This document shows, piece by piece, positions 35,546 through 44,980 of a stretch of DNA of 64,000 nucleotides. This DNA comes from JAPOUP01 sp026708635 (GTDB lineage: Bacteria; Pseudomonadota; Alphaproteobacteria; Rhodobacterales; Rhodobacteraceae): NCBI GenBank assembly GCA_965200115.1, contig OZ241336.1:62001-126000 (forward strand). Direction: 5' to 3'. The position numbers were made by a program, and so were the translations under genes. Numbering within the stretch: the first letter of the stretch is position 1; each line of letters starts with the position of its first letter. The notes beneath the pieces were generated by a model. The model was not told the DNA's origin. It was given only the letters and a program-made list of their open reading frames with translations, and did no database searches.

Positions 35546-37069
35546 TCAGCCCACACTTCCCTCAAGCGATATCGCGACAAGCTGCTGCGCCTCCATCGCA
35601 AACTCCATGGGAAGTTCCTGGAGCACCTCCTTGCAAAAGCCGTTGACGACAAGCGCGACCGCCTCTTCCTCGTCCATTCCACGCTGGCGACAGTAAAACA
35701 GCTGGTCATCATCCACCTTGGAGGTCGTCGCCTCGTGCTCGACACGGGACGTGTTGTTGCGGACCTCGATGTAAGGCACCGTGTGGGCTCCGCACGAATC
35801 ACCGATCAACAGCGAGTCACATTGAGTGTAGTTGCGCGAGTCTCCGGCTTTCGGGTGAACCGAGACCTGTCCGCGATAGGTGTTCTGGGCCTTGCCGGCG
35901 CTGATACCCTTGGAAACTATACGCGACTTCGTGTCACGGCCGAGGTGGAGCATCTTGGTACCGGTATCCGCCTGCTGAACGTTGTTGGTTATGGCTATGG
36001 AATAGAATTCGCCCTGGCTGCCATCGCCCCGCAGCACACAGGAGGGGTATTTCCAGGTGATGGCCGATCCCGTTTCGACCTGCGTCCACATCACCTTGGA
36101 GCGGTCACCCCGGCAGTCGGCGCGCTTGGTGACGAAGTTGTAGATGCCGCCCCGCCCCTCCTCATCGCCCGGGAACCAGTTCTGCACGGTTGAATACTTG
36201 ATTTCCGCGTCCTCGAGAGCGACGAGTTCAACAACGGCCGCGTGCAGCTGGTGCGTATCCCTCTGGGGCGCCGTGCAGCCTTCAAGGTAGCTCACGTAGG
36301 CGCCCCGGTCCGCGATGATCAGGGTACGTTCAAACTGGCCCGTGTTTTCCGCGTTTATGCGGAAGTAGGTTGACAGTTCCATCGGGCAACGCGTCCCCGG
36401 CGGCACGTACACGAAGGAACCGTCCGAGAACACCGCGCTGTTCAGCGTCGCGAAGTAATTGTCGCTGACGGGCACCACGGAACCGAGATACCGGCGCACC
36501 AGTTCGGGATGCTCCCTGAGGGCTTCGGACATCGAGCAGAAGATCACGCCGGCTTCCGCCAGTTCCTTCTGGAAGGTGGTTCCGACGGACACCGAATCGA
36601 AAACCGCGTCAACAGCGACTTTGCGGCCTTCCGCCGGAACGTCGCCCGCGCCTTCGACACCAGCAAGGACCATCTGTTCCCTGAGCGGAATTCCCAGCTT
36701 GCGGTAGGTTTCAAGAAGCTTCGGGTCCACCTCATCCAGTGACTTCGGCTTTTCCGACATGGCCTTTGGCGCCGCGTAATAGTACTGGTCCTGGTAATCG
36801 ATGGCGGGATAGCTGACCATCGCCCAATCGGGTTCGCGCAGACCGTTCCAGCGCCGCAGCGCCTGAAGCCGCCAATCGGTCATCCAGTCCGGCTCGCCGT
36901 TCTTTTCCGAGATCATGCGGACTATGTCCTCGTTCAGGCCCTTGGGCGCGTAGTCCATCTCGATGTCGGTGGTCCAGCCATGCTTGTATTTTCCCGCAAG
37001 GGACTTGACGGCCTGGACCGTCTCCTCCTCGACGCCTTCCTTGACCTGTGTGCCCTCAAACGCATCCAT
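35546..37069 (-). CDS. sufB: Fe-S cluster assembly scaffold SufB
   Basis: 507 residues, normal length. Blocks typical of SufB: GVIFCSMSEALREHPELVRR, FVYVPPGTRCPMELSTYFRI, RTLIIADRGAYVSYLEGCTA with the conserved Cys, and SCGAHTVPYIEVRN near the C-terminus. It is the main cluster-building scaffold in SufBC2D. Only 12 bases separate it from the upstream desulfurase gene. Confidence 0.96.
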   Translation of the reverse strand: MDAFEGTQVKEGVEEETVQAVKSLAGKYKHGWTTDIEMDYAPKGLNEDIVRMISEKNGEPDWMTDWRLQALRRWNGLREPDWAMVSYPAIDYQDQYYYAAPKAMSEKPKSLDEVDPKLLETYRKLGIPLREQMVLAGVEGAGDVPAEGRKVAVDAVFDSVSVGTTFQKELAEAGVIFCSMSEALREHPELVRRYLGSVVPVSDNYFATLNSAVFSDGSFVYVPPGTRCPMELSTYFRINAENTGQFERTLIIADRGAYVSYLEGCTAPQRDTHQLHAAVVELVALEDAEIKYSTVQNWFPGDEEGRGGIYNFVTKRADCRGDRSKVMWTQVETGSAITWKYPSCVLRGDGSQGEFYSIAITNNVQQADTGTKMLHLGRDTKSRIVSKGISAGKAQNTYRGQVSVHPKAGDSRNYTQCDSLLIGDSCGAHTVPYIEVRNNTSRVEHEATTSKVDDDQLFYCRQRGMDEEEAVALVVNGFCKEVLQELPMEFAMEAQQLVAISLEGSVG

Positions 37070-37081
37070 GGCAGTCTCCTT

Positions 37082-38128
37082 TCAGGCGGCGCGACCGGCG
37101 ACCCTGTTACGGGCCATCGTCCAGGCGTCTATGAAACGCCCGATGTTCTCTTCCGTCGTCGACGGCCCGAGCGACACCCTGACCGCCGAGCGGGCCGTCT
37201 CTCCATCATACCCCATAGCGCGGAGCACGCGACTCTCCCGCACCTTTCCGCTTGAACAGGCGGAACCCGACGAAATCGCGAAGCCCGCCAGATCCATCGC
37301 CATCACCTGCGTCTCCCCTTTCCATCCCGGAGAGGCGAAACACGAGGTGTTCGGTAGCCGAGGCGCATCCCTCCCGACGAAAATAGTCCGATGTGAGCCA
37401 GCCGCAATGCCGTTTTCTAGAATATTTCTAAGTTTGGCCACCTCCTCCCATACACCGGCGTCGAGATCCCGGACCGCGGCCTCGACCGCCGCCGCAAATC
37501 CCGCAATACCAATGACGTTCTCGGTGCCCGACCGTCTTCCCATCTCCTGTCCGCCACCCGGTATCCGCGGGTCCAGGCGGCAGCCGCGCCGCATAATCAG
37601 CGCCCCCACACCTTTCGGTCCACCAAGCTTGTGCGCCGAGACGAGCGCCATTTCCGCGCCGGTGCGGTCGAACGCGACCGGCAGTTTCCCCCAGGCCTGC
37701 GTCGCGTCGGAGACCGCCAGACCCCGGGGAAGTTCCTGGATGACCCCGGTTTCGGAGTTTGCCAGCTGCAGCGTCGACCGATCGGGTTCCGGAACGGCGA
37801 CACGGCCCGCGCCGTCGGCGTCCAGTTCCAGGCCAACCCACGCGGCGACCGCCTCATGTTCGACCGCCGCGCCCTTCAGGTTTCTTTCCGCGAGCGCCAA
37901 GGTCGCCGCCTCCGTCGCACCCGACGTGAAGACGATCTCCCCGCCACCCGCGCCCAAAGCCTCCGCCACCCGGCCCCTGGCACGCTCCACCGTCGCCCGC
38001 ACCGCCCTGCCCTCGAGGTGCACCGAAGAGGGATTCCCCAGCTGATCCATCGCGGTCGCCATCGCCGCCCTGGCCTCGGGCCTGAGAGGGGCGCCAGCGT
38101 TCCAGTCGAGGTAGATTCGTTCAGTCAA
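37082..38128 (-). CDS. Cysteine desulfurase, NifS/IscS type (group I)
   Basis: 348 residues, shorter than IscS (about 400). PLP lysine in VSAHKLGGPKGVGAL; the flexible active-site loop with Cys in SSGSACSSGKVRES, the group I arrangement. It starts MTERIYLDWNAGAPLRPEAR. The conserved aminotransferase-V residues are retained, so it is probably active. It is the first enzyme of the operon after iscR (133-base gap) and is distinct from SufS at the operon end. Confidence 0.88.
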   Translation of the reverse strand: MTERIYLDWNAGAPLRPEARAAMATAMDQLGNPSSVHLEGRAVRATVERARGRVAEALGAGGGEIVFTSGATEAATLALAERNLKGAAVEHEAVAAWVGLELDADGAGRVAVPEPDRSTLQLANSETGVIQELPRGLAVSDATQAWGKLPVAFDRTGAEMALVSAHKLGGPKGVGALIMRRGCRLDPRIPGGGQEMGRRSGTENVIGIAGFAAAVEAAVRDLDAGVWEEVAKLRNILENGIAAGSHRTIFVGRDAPRLPNTSCFASPGWKGETQVMAMDLAGFAISSGSACSSGKVRESRVLRAMGYDGETARSAVRVSLGPSTTEENIGRFIDAWTMARNRVAGRAA

Positions 38129-38261
38129 GCCCGCCGAACACCCGGCTTGGCGGGGCCTCAGCGGACCTCACCGGCCAATCCATCCGGCCGCCATCCACGG
38201 AGCGCTCCCTCGTGGCGGCCCGGCCAGAATTCGGCGGGGCCGATAAGAGACGGCCATGCCA

Positions 38262-38720
38262 TCACTCGTCCACGACCGAAAAGATCGTCGGCACGGCCGG
38301 ACAGGGCGCGAGCTCGTTGTTGGCGACGTCCGAGAGCCGCGTCTGGTGAAGAAAGACGTACACATGCGCGGAAAGGCACTCCCAGAGCCTGTTGGTCATC
38401 GACTGCGCCCGGCTTCCCGAAACGCCTCCCTGGGCACCGGCTCCGGTATGCAGCGCGCTCAGGGTCTCGTCCACCGCGCCAAGGATGTCGGAAACGCGGA
38501 TCTCACTCGCCGGAACGGCGAGCTGGTATCCGCCTCCGGGACCGCGCGCGGATCTGACAAGTCCCGCGCGCCTCAGCTTGACAAACAGCTGCTCGAGGTA
38601 GGACAGGGAGATGTCCTGTCTTCTCGCTATCTCCGAGAGCGAGACGAGCGCGTCATCCGGCTGCTCGGAGAGATCCGCCAGCGCGACCATCGCGTACCGG
38701 CCTTTCGTGCTGAGCTTCAC
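38262..38720 (-). CDS. iscR: Rrf2-family regulator, IscR of the Rhodobacterales type
   Basis: 152 residues. It starts at GTG 38720, giving the family start KLSTKGRYAMVALADL; the upstream ATG at 38741 adds residues not in the family. The winged HTH (ISLSYLEQLFVKLRRAGLVR) and RGPGGGYQL wing are clear. The three cysteines that bind [2Fe-2S] in E. coli IscR (92/98/104) are absent; only Cys115 and Cys140 remain. This resembles Rhodobacter sphaeroides IscR, reported to be a new type of cluster-binding repressor. It probably represses the suf operon it heads. Confidence 0.88.
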   Translation of the reverse strand: MKLSTKGRYAMVALADLSEQPDDALVSLSEIARRQDISLSYLEQLFVKLRRAGLVRSARGPGGGYQLAVPASEIRVSDILGAVDETLSALHTGAGAQGGVSGSRAQSMTNRLWECLSAHVYVFLHQTRLSDVANNELAPCPAVPTIFSVVDE

Positions 38721-38813
38721 GTCACGCCCCCATACATTCACGCAACCGGCAGCCTTTCCATTGACAACGCTGGCCTAAATGGCTAATTCCATGCAGATCA
38801 AGGTCACCGATCG

Positions 38814-38828
38814 TAGAATGATTCTAAA
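38814..38828. promoter_or_regulatory. ICE-like (Irr) box 1
   Basis: Perfect palindrome TAGAA-TGA-TTCTA followed by AA, closely matching the alphaproteobacterial iron-control element TTTAGAA-N3-TTCTAAA bound by Irr. It lies between iscR and the divergent hydrolase, in the promoter region of the suf operon. Confidence 0.7.
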
Positions 38829-38848
38829 GAAGTCGGTCTCACGCGTCA

Positions 38849-38859
38849 AGAATCGTTCT
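38849..38859. promoter_or_regulatory. ICE-like (Irr) box 2
   Basis: A second AGAA-TCG-TTCT element whose centre is 34 bases from the first. It keeps the ICE core AGAA-N3-TTCT but not the outer T/A bases. It is 28 bases from the hydrolase ATG, so it may control that gene or act with box 1. Confidence 0.5.
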
Positions 38860-38887
38860 GACCGCGGAAGCAGATACGCGAGGATCA

Positions 38888-39541
38888 ATGCCGGAAGTTA
38901 TTTTTCAGGGCCCGGAAGGACGGCTTGAGGGTCGGTACCATCCGCAGAAAGCCAAAGACGCGCCGATCGCGATCATTCTGCACCCGCATCCGCAGTTCGG
39001 TGGCACGATGAACAATCGGGTTGTCTATAACCTGCATTATGAGTTTTTCCGGATGGGATTCAACGTACTCAGGTTCAATTTCCGGGGCGTTGGCCGAAGT
39101 CAGGGCGAATACGATCAGGGCGTGGGTGAACTGAGCGACGCGGCGTCGGCGCTCGATCACCTTCAGGTCATCAACCAGAATGCCAAGCATTGCTGGGTGG
39201 CGGGTTTCAGTTTCGGCGCCTGGATCGGAATGCAGCTTCTCATGAGGCGTCCGGAGATTTCCGGGTTCGTGAGCGTGTCACTGCCGGCGAACATGTACGA
39301 TTTCTCCTTCCTCGCCCCCTGCCCGTCATCGGGCCTGATCATCAACGGCCTGGCGGACAAGGTCGCTCCACCGGAAGAGACCCGCAGGCTTGTCGAGAAA
39401 CTCAAGGAGCAGAGGGGGATCACCATAACCCACACCGAGGTCGAGGAGGCCGGGCATTTTTTCGAGGAACCGCACATGGAGCCGATGCTCGCCCATGTAA
39501 CCGGCTACGTCCGTCGCCGACTGACGGAGACGACCAGATAA
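38888..39541 (+). CDS. Alpha/beta hydrolase (dienelactone-hydrolase-like), divergent from iscR
   Basis: 217 residues. Begins MPEVIFQGPEGRLEGRYHP; HPHPQFGGTMNNRVVYNL is a strong family block. Nucleophile elbow GFSFGA, acid in INGLADKVAPPE, His in EEAGHFFEEP. The same family sits beside iscR/suf in other Rhodobacterales, which suggests a functional link, though no substrate is known. It shares the ICE-box region with iscR. Confidence 0.85.
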   Translation: MPEVIFQGPEGRLEGRYHPQKAKDAPIAIILHPHPQFGGTMNNRVVYNLHYEFFRMGFNVLRFNFRGVGRSQGEYDQGVGELSDAASALDHLQVINQNAKHCWVAGFSFGAWIGMQLLMRRPEISGFVSVSLPANMYDFSFLAPCPSSGLIINGLADKVAPPEETRRLVEKLKEQRGITITHTEVEEAGHFFEEPHMEPMLAHVTGYVRRRLTETTR

Positions 39542-39756
39542 CGCATCCATCGGGGAACGGGAAAGCACCATCGTACCCGCTGGACGCGAGTGGGAACGGC
39601 ACCGGGGTACCGAACGCCGGCACCCGGATAAGGGCAATGACCGTCCGAAGACGCCGCGGACCGGCGCGCCACGGTATGCCGACTTTCTCCCGATACCGAA
39701 TTCGGATACGGTGCCCGTGGCTTATTTAGCGTGATGGAAAACAGGGAACGGATCGC

Positions 39757-40971
39757 ATGACGAAGATCAAGGTGGAAAATCCCATCGTCGAGATGGATGG
39801 CGATGAAATGACCCGGATCATCTGGGATTTCATCAAGAAGAAGCTGATCCTGCCCTACATCGACGTCGGCCTGCTGTACTACGATCTTTCGATCCAGGAA
39901 CGTGACAGGACGGATGACCGCATAACGGTTGACGCCGCCGAGAGAACCAGGGAGGTGGGCGTGGCCGTGAAATGCGCGACGATCACTCCCGACGAGGGCC
40001 GGGTCGAGGAGTTCGGCCTGAAAAAGATGTGGCGCAGTCCGAACGGCACGATCCGGAACATCCTGGGCGGGGTCATATTCCGCGCTCCGATCATCTGCCG
40101 GAACGTACCGCGGCTCGTTCCCGGCTGGACACAGCCCGTCGTGGTCGGCCGCCACGCGTTCGGCGACCAGTACAGGGCGACTGACTTCACTTTTCCCGGA
40201 CCGGGCAAACTGACGATCAGGTTTGAGGGCTCCGACGGCCAGGTGATAGAGAGGGAGGTCTTTGACGCTCCCGGCGCGGGCGTCACCATGGCGATGTATA
40301 ACCTTGACCAGTCCATCCGCGATTTCGCGCGCGCCTCAATGAACTATGGCCTCAACCTCGGCTGGCCCGTCTACCTGTCGACCAAGAATACGATTCTGAA
40401 GGCCTACGACGGCCGCTTCAAGGACATCTTCCAGGAGGTCTACGACGAGGAGTTCAGGGAGCGGTTCGAAGCCAGTGGACTCCACTACGAGCACCGGCTG
40501 ATAGACGACATGGTCGCCGCCGCGCTGAAGTGGTCGGGAGGATATGTCTGGGCTTGCAAGAACTACGACGGAGACGTCCAGTCGGACACTCTGGCCCAGG
40601 GCTTCGGTTCCCTGGGGTTGATGACGTCCCAGTTGATGACGCCGGACGGGAAGGTTGTCGAGGCGGAGGCAGCGCACGGCACCGTCACGCGCCATTTCCG
40701 GCAGCACCAGGCGGGGAAAGAGACATCGACGAATTCGATCGCCTCGATCTACGCCTGGACGGGCGGACTCAGGCACCGCGCCAAGCTTGACGGCAACGAA
40801 CCGCTGCGGAACTTCGCGGAGACGCTGGAGCGGGTGGTCGTCGAAACCGTCGAGGGCGGCAGCATGACCAAGGATCTCGCGCTGCTCGTGGGCCCGGACC
40901 AGAGGTGGCTGACCACGATGGGATTTCTGGAGAAGGTCGACGAGAACCTCAACGCGGCCCTGGCGTCGTGA
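39757..40971 (+). CDS. icd: Isocitrate dehydrogenase (NADP+)
   Basis: 404 residues, the eukaryote-like (type II) homodimeric class common in alphaproteobacteria. Typical blocks: KVENPIVEMDGDEMTRIIW at the start, FRAPIICRNVPRLVPGWTQP (substrate Arg residues), RHAFGDQYRATD, and KNYDGDVQSDTLAQGFGSLG with metal-binding Asp residues; EAAHGTVTRHFRQHQ near the end. It oxidises isocitrate to 2-oxoglutarate in the TCA cycle, one step after aconitase, also encoded in the window. Confidence 0.97.
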   Translation: MTKIKVENPIVEMDGDEMTRIIWDFIKKKLILPYIDVGLLYYDLSIQERDRTDDRITVDAAERTREVGVAVKCATITPDEGRVEEFGLKKMWRSPNGTIRNILGGVIFRAPIICRNVPRLVPGWTQPVVVGRHAFGDQYRATDFTFPGPGKLTIRFEGSDGQVIEREVFDAPGAGVTMAMYNLDQSIRDFARASMNYGLNLGWPVYLSTKNTILKAYDGRFKDIFQEVYDEEFRERFEASGLHYEHRLIDDMVAAALKWSGGYVWACKNYDGDVQSDTLAQGFGSLGLMTSQLMTPDGKVVEAEAAHGTVTRHFRQHQAGKETSTNSIASIYAWTGGLRHRAKLDGNEPLRNFAETLERVVVETVEGGSMTKDLALLVGPDQRWLTTMGFLEKVDENLNAALAS

Positions 40972-40999
40972 AGCGGTCATCGACCCGGTCGCCCGGGGC

Positions 41000-41827
41000 T
41001 CAGGATTGCCGGCGTGACCGTCCCCGGCGCACCGAACCGTCCCGCTTCCGCAAGCCGCGCTCCAGGCGCCGCAGCGCCAGCGAAAGGCTGATGGTTACGG
41101 TCAGATAGATCAGGGCGACAACGTTGTAGGTCTCAAAATAGCGGAAGTTGCCCGCCGCGGTTATCTTGCCGAGCTGCGTCACGTCCAGCACGCCGAGCAC
41201 CGAGACCAGGGAACTGTCTTTCACCAGCGCGACAAAGTCATTTCCGAGAGGCGGAAGGACGGTCCTGATCGCCTGTGGAAAGACGATGAACCGGAACCTG
41301 TTCCAGCCCGAAAGTCCCAGCGCCTGGCCGGCCTCGACTTGCCCCGCGGGCACGGACGCGAACCCGGCCCGGAACACTTCCGAAATGAAAGCCGAATAGG
41401 CGATTACAAGCGCCAGTACCGCCCGCCACAGCAACGGAAAGTCGCGCTGTCGAATCGGGTCAAGTCCAAGTCTGGCACCGATCCAGTTGAATGTCTCCAC
41501 CAACGCCGGCGCCAGCACGAAGGCGACGTAGAGCAGCAGAACCAGAATCGGCACTCCACGCACGATTTCGACATAGAAACGCGCGAACTGGCGCACGAAA
41601 CGCCATCTCGACGAACTTCCCAATGCAAGAAACAGGCCCAGGCAGGACGCGAGAGCGAAACTGACCAAGGTGACCAATACCGTGATTTTCACGCCCTTCA
41701 GGAGCGTGACGAGTATCTGCCGGTGCTGGCTGTCCGAAAGGACGTACCAGAACGCGTACGCCCCCAGCGCCAGCACGGCGACAAACCACCAGGGAAACTC
41801 CCCATCCTCGGGTGCCGGAGCGTCCAT
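41000..41827 (-). CDS. Polar amino acid ABC transporter permease
   Basis: 275 residues. HisM/GlnP-type domain: LLKGVKITVLVTLVSFALAS, EIVRGVPILVLLLYVAFVL, and the coupling region SVPAGQVEAGQALGLSGWNR with FRFIVFPQAIRTVLPPLGND. About five to six membrane segments and a basic C-terminal tail. It should pair with the binding protein encoded 49 bases upstream. No ATPase gene is adjacent (icd follows), so the ATP-binding subunit must come from elsewhere. Confidence 0.88.
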   Translation of the reverse strand: MDAPAPEDGEFPWWFVAVLALGAYAFWYVLSDSQHRQILVTLLKGVKITVLVTLVSFALASCLGLFLALGSSSRWRFVRQFARFYVEIVRGVPILVLLLYVAFVLAPALVETFNWIGARLGLDPIRQRDFPLLWRAVLALVIAYSAFISEVFRAGFASVPAGQVEAGQALGLSGWNRFRFIVFPQAIRTVLPPLGNDFVALVKDSSLVSVLGVLDVTQLGKITAAGNFRYFETYNVVALIYLTVTISLSLALRRLERGLRKRDGSVRRGRSRRQS

Positions 41828-41876
41828 ACGCGGATTCAGTCCGGGCCACCCCCGCGTTCAAAGGGGTGCGGCGGGA

Positions 41877-42665
41877 TCACTGACCCATCTCATATTCAAG
41901 GAACCATTTGGTGTTGAGCGCGTCAAGCGTTCCGTCCGCCTTCATTTCGGCGATCGCCGCGTTCATCGGGCCGACCAGATCACTGCCTTTGGGAAATATG
42001 AATCCGAACTCCTCGGTCCCTAACGGCTCTCCCACGATCTTCAGCCCGCCGTCCGAGGCGGAAACGTATCCATTGGCCGCAGTGCTGTCCGAAAGGACCA
42101 GATCGACGTCACCCGTCCGCAGCGCCTGCAGCGCGGCTCCGAAGGTTTCGAACTGAATGATCCGTGGATTGGCTTCATTGCCGTCAAGTATGTCATAGAC
42201 CGTGACGTAGAACGGCGTGGTTCCCGGCTGCGCGCCCGCGAGCAGGTCGGAATCGGCGGCAAAGCCGCGGGCGTCATCGAAACGGGACTCGTCTCCGGCG
42301 ACGATCATCAGCATCTGCGAAACCATGTAGGAATCTGAGAAGTCGACCTTTTCCATGCGATCTTCCCGAATCGTGATGCCGGTCATCCCCATATCATACT
42401 GGCCCTGGCTTACCGCGGCGATCATCGCATCCCAGCTTATGTTCTCGTATACGACGTTGACGTTCAGACGTTTTCCAATCTCCGCCATGGCGTCATATTC
42501 CCATCCGATCGCCTCACCCGACCCGGGATCCACGAACTGCAGCGGCGGGTACGCGTTTTCGGTCACCACCACGACCTCACGCCCTTTCAGATCCGGCACC
42601 TCCGCCATAACGGGTCCCGAATGGATGATCCCCGCGAAAGCGAGGGCCGCAAGCGCCGTTCTCAT
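41877..42665 (-). CDS. Polar amino acid ABC transporter substrate-binding protein
   Basis: 262 residues with a signal peptide cut near PVMAEVP. SBP_bac_3 signatures: GREVVVVTENAYPPLQFVD, GWEYDAMAEIGKRLNV, YDMGMTGITIREDRMEKVDF and ALQALRTGDVDLVLSDS. The bound ligand is not determinable; the R in ITIREDR is typical of amino acid binding. First gene of a two-gene unit with the permease. Confidence 0.9.
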   Translation of the reverse strand: MRTALAALAFAGIIHSGPVMAEVPDLKGREVVVVTENAYPPLQFVDPGSGEAIGWEYDAMAEIGKRLNVNVVYENISWDAMIAAVSQGQYDMGMTGITIREDRMEKVDFSDSYMVSQMLMIVAGDESRFDDARGFAADSDLLAGAQPGTTPFYVTVYDILDGNEANPRIIQFETFGAALQALRTGDVDLVLSDSTAANGYVSASDGGLKIVGEPLGTEEFGFIFPKGSDLVGPMNAAIAEMKADGTLDALNTKWFLEYEMGQ

Positions 42666-43082
42666 TTCCGTCTCTCCTATATGACGTTCCGATCCGCAAC
42701 CTGCACCCGGTTACCCGTGGCGGCAAGGCGATTCCGCGTCCCGCTCGGCACGTCGACCGTCCCCATGCGGTTTGCAGGATCGGCGCTGGGGGCACGACCG
42801 GCCGGTGCGCGGTAGCGAATCGAGCCCCGTAACGCGGTCGAATTCGGTTCGCGATCCCCATAATTTTTCATGTCAACAAGAAAAAAACACTTAGTTACAC
42901 TCCCAGAGCGTCACTAACCTTAAGAATTTACATGGCTACATTCCAGCGTCCGGAAAACCGGACAAACCACGCCAGATCAACGGTTTGACATCAGTATCGG
43001 GTGGAAATCAGGGGAAACTTCGGCCTGAGGCAGAGTGCGGCCCAGATCCAGGGCCGTTCCCAAGAAATCTGGGCTACACCCC
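42666..43082. other. Intergenic region between two transporter units
   Basis: 417 bases. The part 42855-42940 is AT-rich and includes TTGACA on the minus strand (near 42875), a likely promoter area for the binding protein, but no good -10 is spaced from it. No gene is seen. Confidence 0.45.
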
Positions 43083-44378
43083 TCAGCCAGGGTAACCGAA
43101 TATTCGGGGCAGCCATAGAACGATTCCCGGGAACAGGATCAACGCGGTGAGGGCGGCGATCAGCACTATAAGAAAGGGCCAAACCTCTTGAATGATCTCG
43201 GCGAGGGGGATGCGTGTGACCGCGTTGATAACAAAAAGAAGGATGCCATACGGCGGTGTGATCAGGCCAATCATGCAGTTCACCACCGCCACGACGCCGA
43301 AATGCACGAGGTCGATGCCCAGTTCCCGGCAGGTTGGCAGAAAGAGTGGAATGATTACAAGGATGATTGTCGTCGCATCGAAGATACAGCCGAGAAGCAA
43401 CAAAAGGATGTTAACGCCTAGCAGGAATGTCAGCGGGTGCATGTCGAGGTCGACGAGGCGTTCGGCGAGGAGGTTTGGAATGTTCTCGGAGGCGACCACG
43501 TAATTCAGGATCAGTGCTCCACCAATGACGAGGCCAACCGCGGCGGAGGACCGTGCGCTTTCGACCAAGATTCGTGACAGTGCTTTCACGCTGAGCGCCC
43601 GATAGAACAACGCGGCGAGAATCAGGGCATAGAACGCGGCGACCGCGGCGGCTTCGGTCGGCGTAGTCACCCCGCCGTAGATGCCGTAAAGCAGAACCGC
43701 GGGCATCAGAAGCGCGGGAAATGCGGTAAGCGTCTTGCCGGGCAGTTGCGACAGCGGTACCGGCTCCTCCAGCGCGAAACCGCGCTTGTGCGAGATCAGC
43801 GTGTTCATCGCCATGAGAACTACGCCCATCATCAGTCCCGGAACTAATCCCCCTAGGAAGAGGTGGCCGATGGAGGAATTTGAAACGAGCGCGTATAGCA
43901 CCATCGGGATCGAGGGTGGAATAATCGGCCCGATGGTCGCACTCGCCGCCGTAATCGCGGCAGCATAACCCCGCATATAGTGGCCGGATTTAGTCATCAT
44001 CTCGATAATGATCTTACCGATCCCCGCCGCGTCGGCGACAGCAGACCCGGACATGCCCGAGAATATAAGCGAGGCAACGACATTGACGTGTCCCAGCCCG
44101 CCCCGAAACCGGCCCACCAATGCGACGCAGAACCCTAGCAGCCGGTCACTGATCGTGCCTGCGTTCATGATGTTGGCAGCGACAATGAACAGTGGCACGG
44201 CGAGGAGGATGAAGCTGTTGTAAAGTCCGTCCATCAGGACTTTTCCGGCAAGCCCGATATCGCCGCCTGCGGCGAACATGTAAACCAGCGACGCCACCAG
44301 GATCGCATAGGCAATCGGCATCCCTATGCCCGCGATCAGAAAAATCGAGCCGAGGCACAAGAGAAAGGCAAGGCTCAT
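43083..44378 (-). CDS. TRAP transporter large permease (DctM)
   Basis: 431 residues with many membrane segments. Typical DctM sequence: MSLAFLLCLGSIFLIAGIGM at the start, FSGMSGSAVADAAGIGKI, ITAASATIGPIIPPSIPMVL, and GLITPPYGILLFVINAVT. It forms the transport channel together with the small subunit. The start at 44378 overlaps the dctQ stop by 4 bases, so the longer frame to 44516 is rejected. Confidence 0.94.
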   Translation of the reverse strand: MSLAFLLCLGSIFLIAGIGMPIAYAILVASLVYMFAAGGDIGLAGKVLMDGLYNSFILLAVPLFIVAANIMNAGTISDRLLGFCVALVGRFRGGLGHVNVVASLIFSGMSGSAVADAAGIGKIIIEMMTKSGHYMRGYAAAITAASATIGPIIPPSIPMVLYALVSNSSIGHLFLGGLVPGLMMGVVLMAMNTLISHKRGFALEEPVPLSQLPGKTLTAFPALLMPAVLLYGIYGGVTTPTEAAAVAAFYALILAALFYRALSVKALSRILVESARSSAAVGLVIGGALILNYVVASENIPNLLAERLVDLDMHPLTFLLGVNILLLLLGCIFDATTIILVIIPLFLPTCRELGIDLVHFGVVAVVNCMIGLITPPYGILLFVINAVTRIPLAEIIQEVWPFLIVLIAALTALILFPGIVLWLPRIFGYPG

Positions 44379-44932
44379 TCGTCGAGCCTTCCCGGCCCGT
44401 GTTGGACCTTCGGTGCTCCGTCGCGGATCGTGCGCCAGACTACCCAGGCGTAACGGAGCGAAACCGCAATCAGGAAAAGGATGTAGACGGAATAAACATC
44501 CCGCATCCGTACCCAATCACCCACCAACTGCTTCAGTGTCGCGGTCTGCTTGAGCCTCAGGATATAGAACTTGTCCCAAGTGGGCAGGATCGAAACGGCA
44601 AGGCCCACAGCGATAGCTAGACCTCCAAGAATAACGAACCACCGCCGGAGACCGCGGGGGACGTGATTGTAGAGCACGTCGAAGATCACGTGATCCTCGT
44701 CCCGGACGACGAACGCGCAACCCGCGAAAATGATCCAGACCCAGAGAAGCAGGCAGAACTCCAGCGTCCAGCCATAGCGGGTCGGGTCGAGGACCGGGAA
44801 GGCCTCGGCCATCCAGCCGAGGCGCGCGGTGTAGCGGATGGTGATCTGAAGAACGAAGGTCAGGAACATGAGCGCCATCAACAGGCCCACGAACAGCTCG
44901 GCCGCGCGGCGAAGCGCGTGAATGGCTGCCAT
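44375..44932 (-). CDS. TRAP transporter small permease (DctQ)
   Basis: 185 residues, four membrane segments (LFVGLLMALMFLTFVLQITI, WTLEFCLLLWVWIIFAGCAF, WFVILGGLAIAVGLAVSI, VYSVYILFLIAVSLRYAWV). The WxxxFxxxR-rich DctQ pattern is present. Pairs with DctM; 48 bases separate it from the binding-protein gene. Confidence 0.9.
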   Translation of the reverse strand: MAAIHALRRAAELFVGLLMALMFLTFVLQITIRYTARLGWMAEAFPVLDPTRYGWTLEFCLLLWVWIIFAGCAFVVRDEDHVIFDVLYNHVPRGLRRWFVILGGLAIAVGLAVSILPTWDKFYILRLKQTATLKQLVGDWVRMRDVYSVYILFLIAVSLRYAWVVWRTIRDGAPKVQHGPGRLDE

Positions 44933-44980
44933 TTCCCCTCCCCGGTCAGGCGGGCGGCCTAAAGGCCGCCCGGATCTCGA

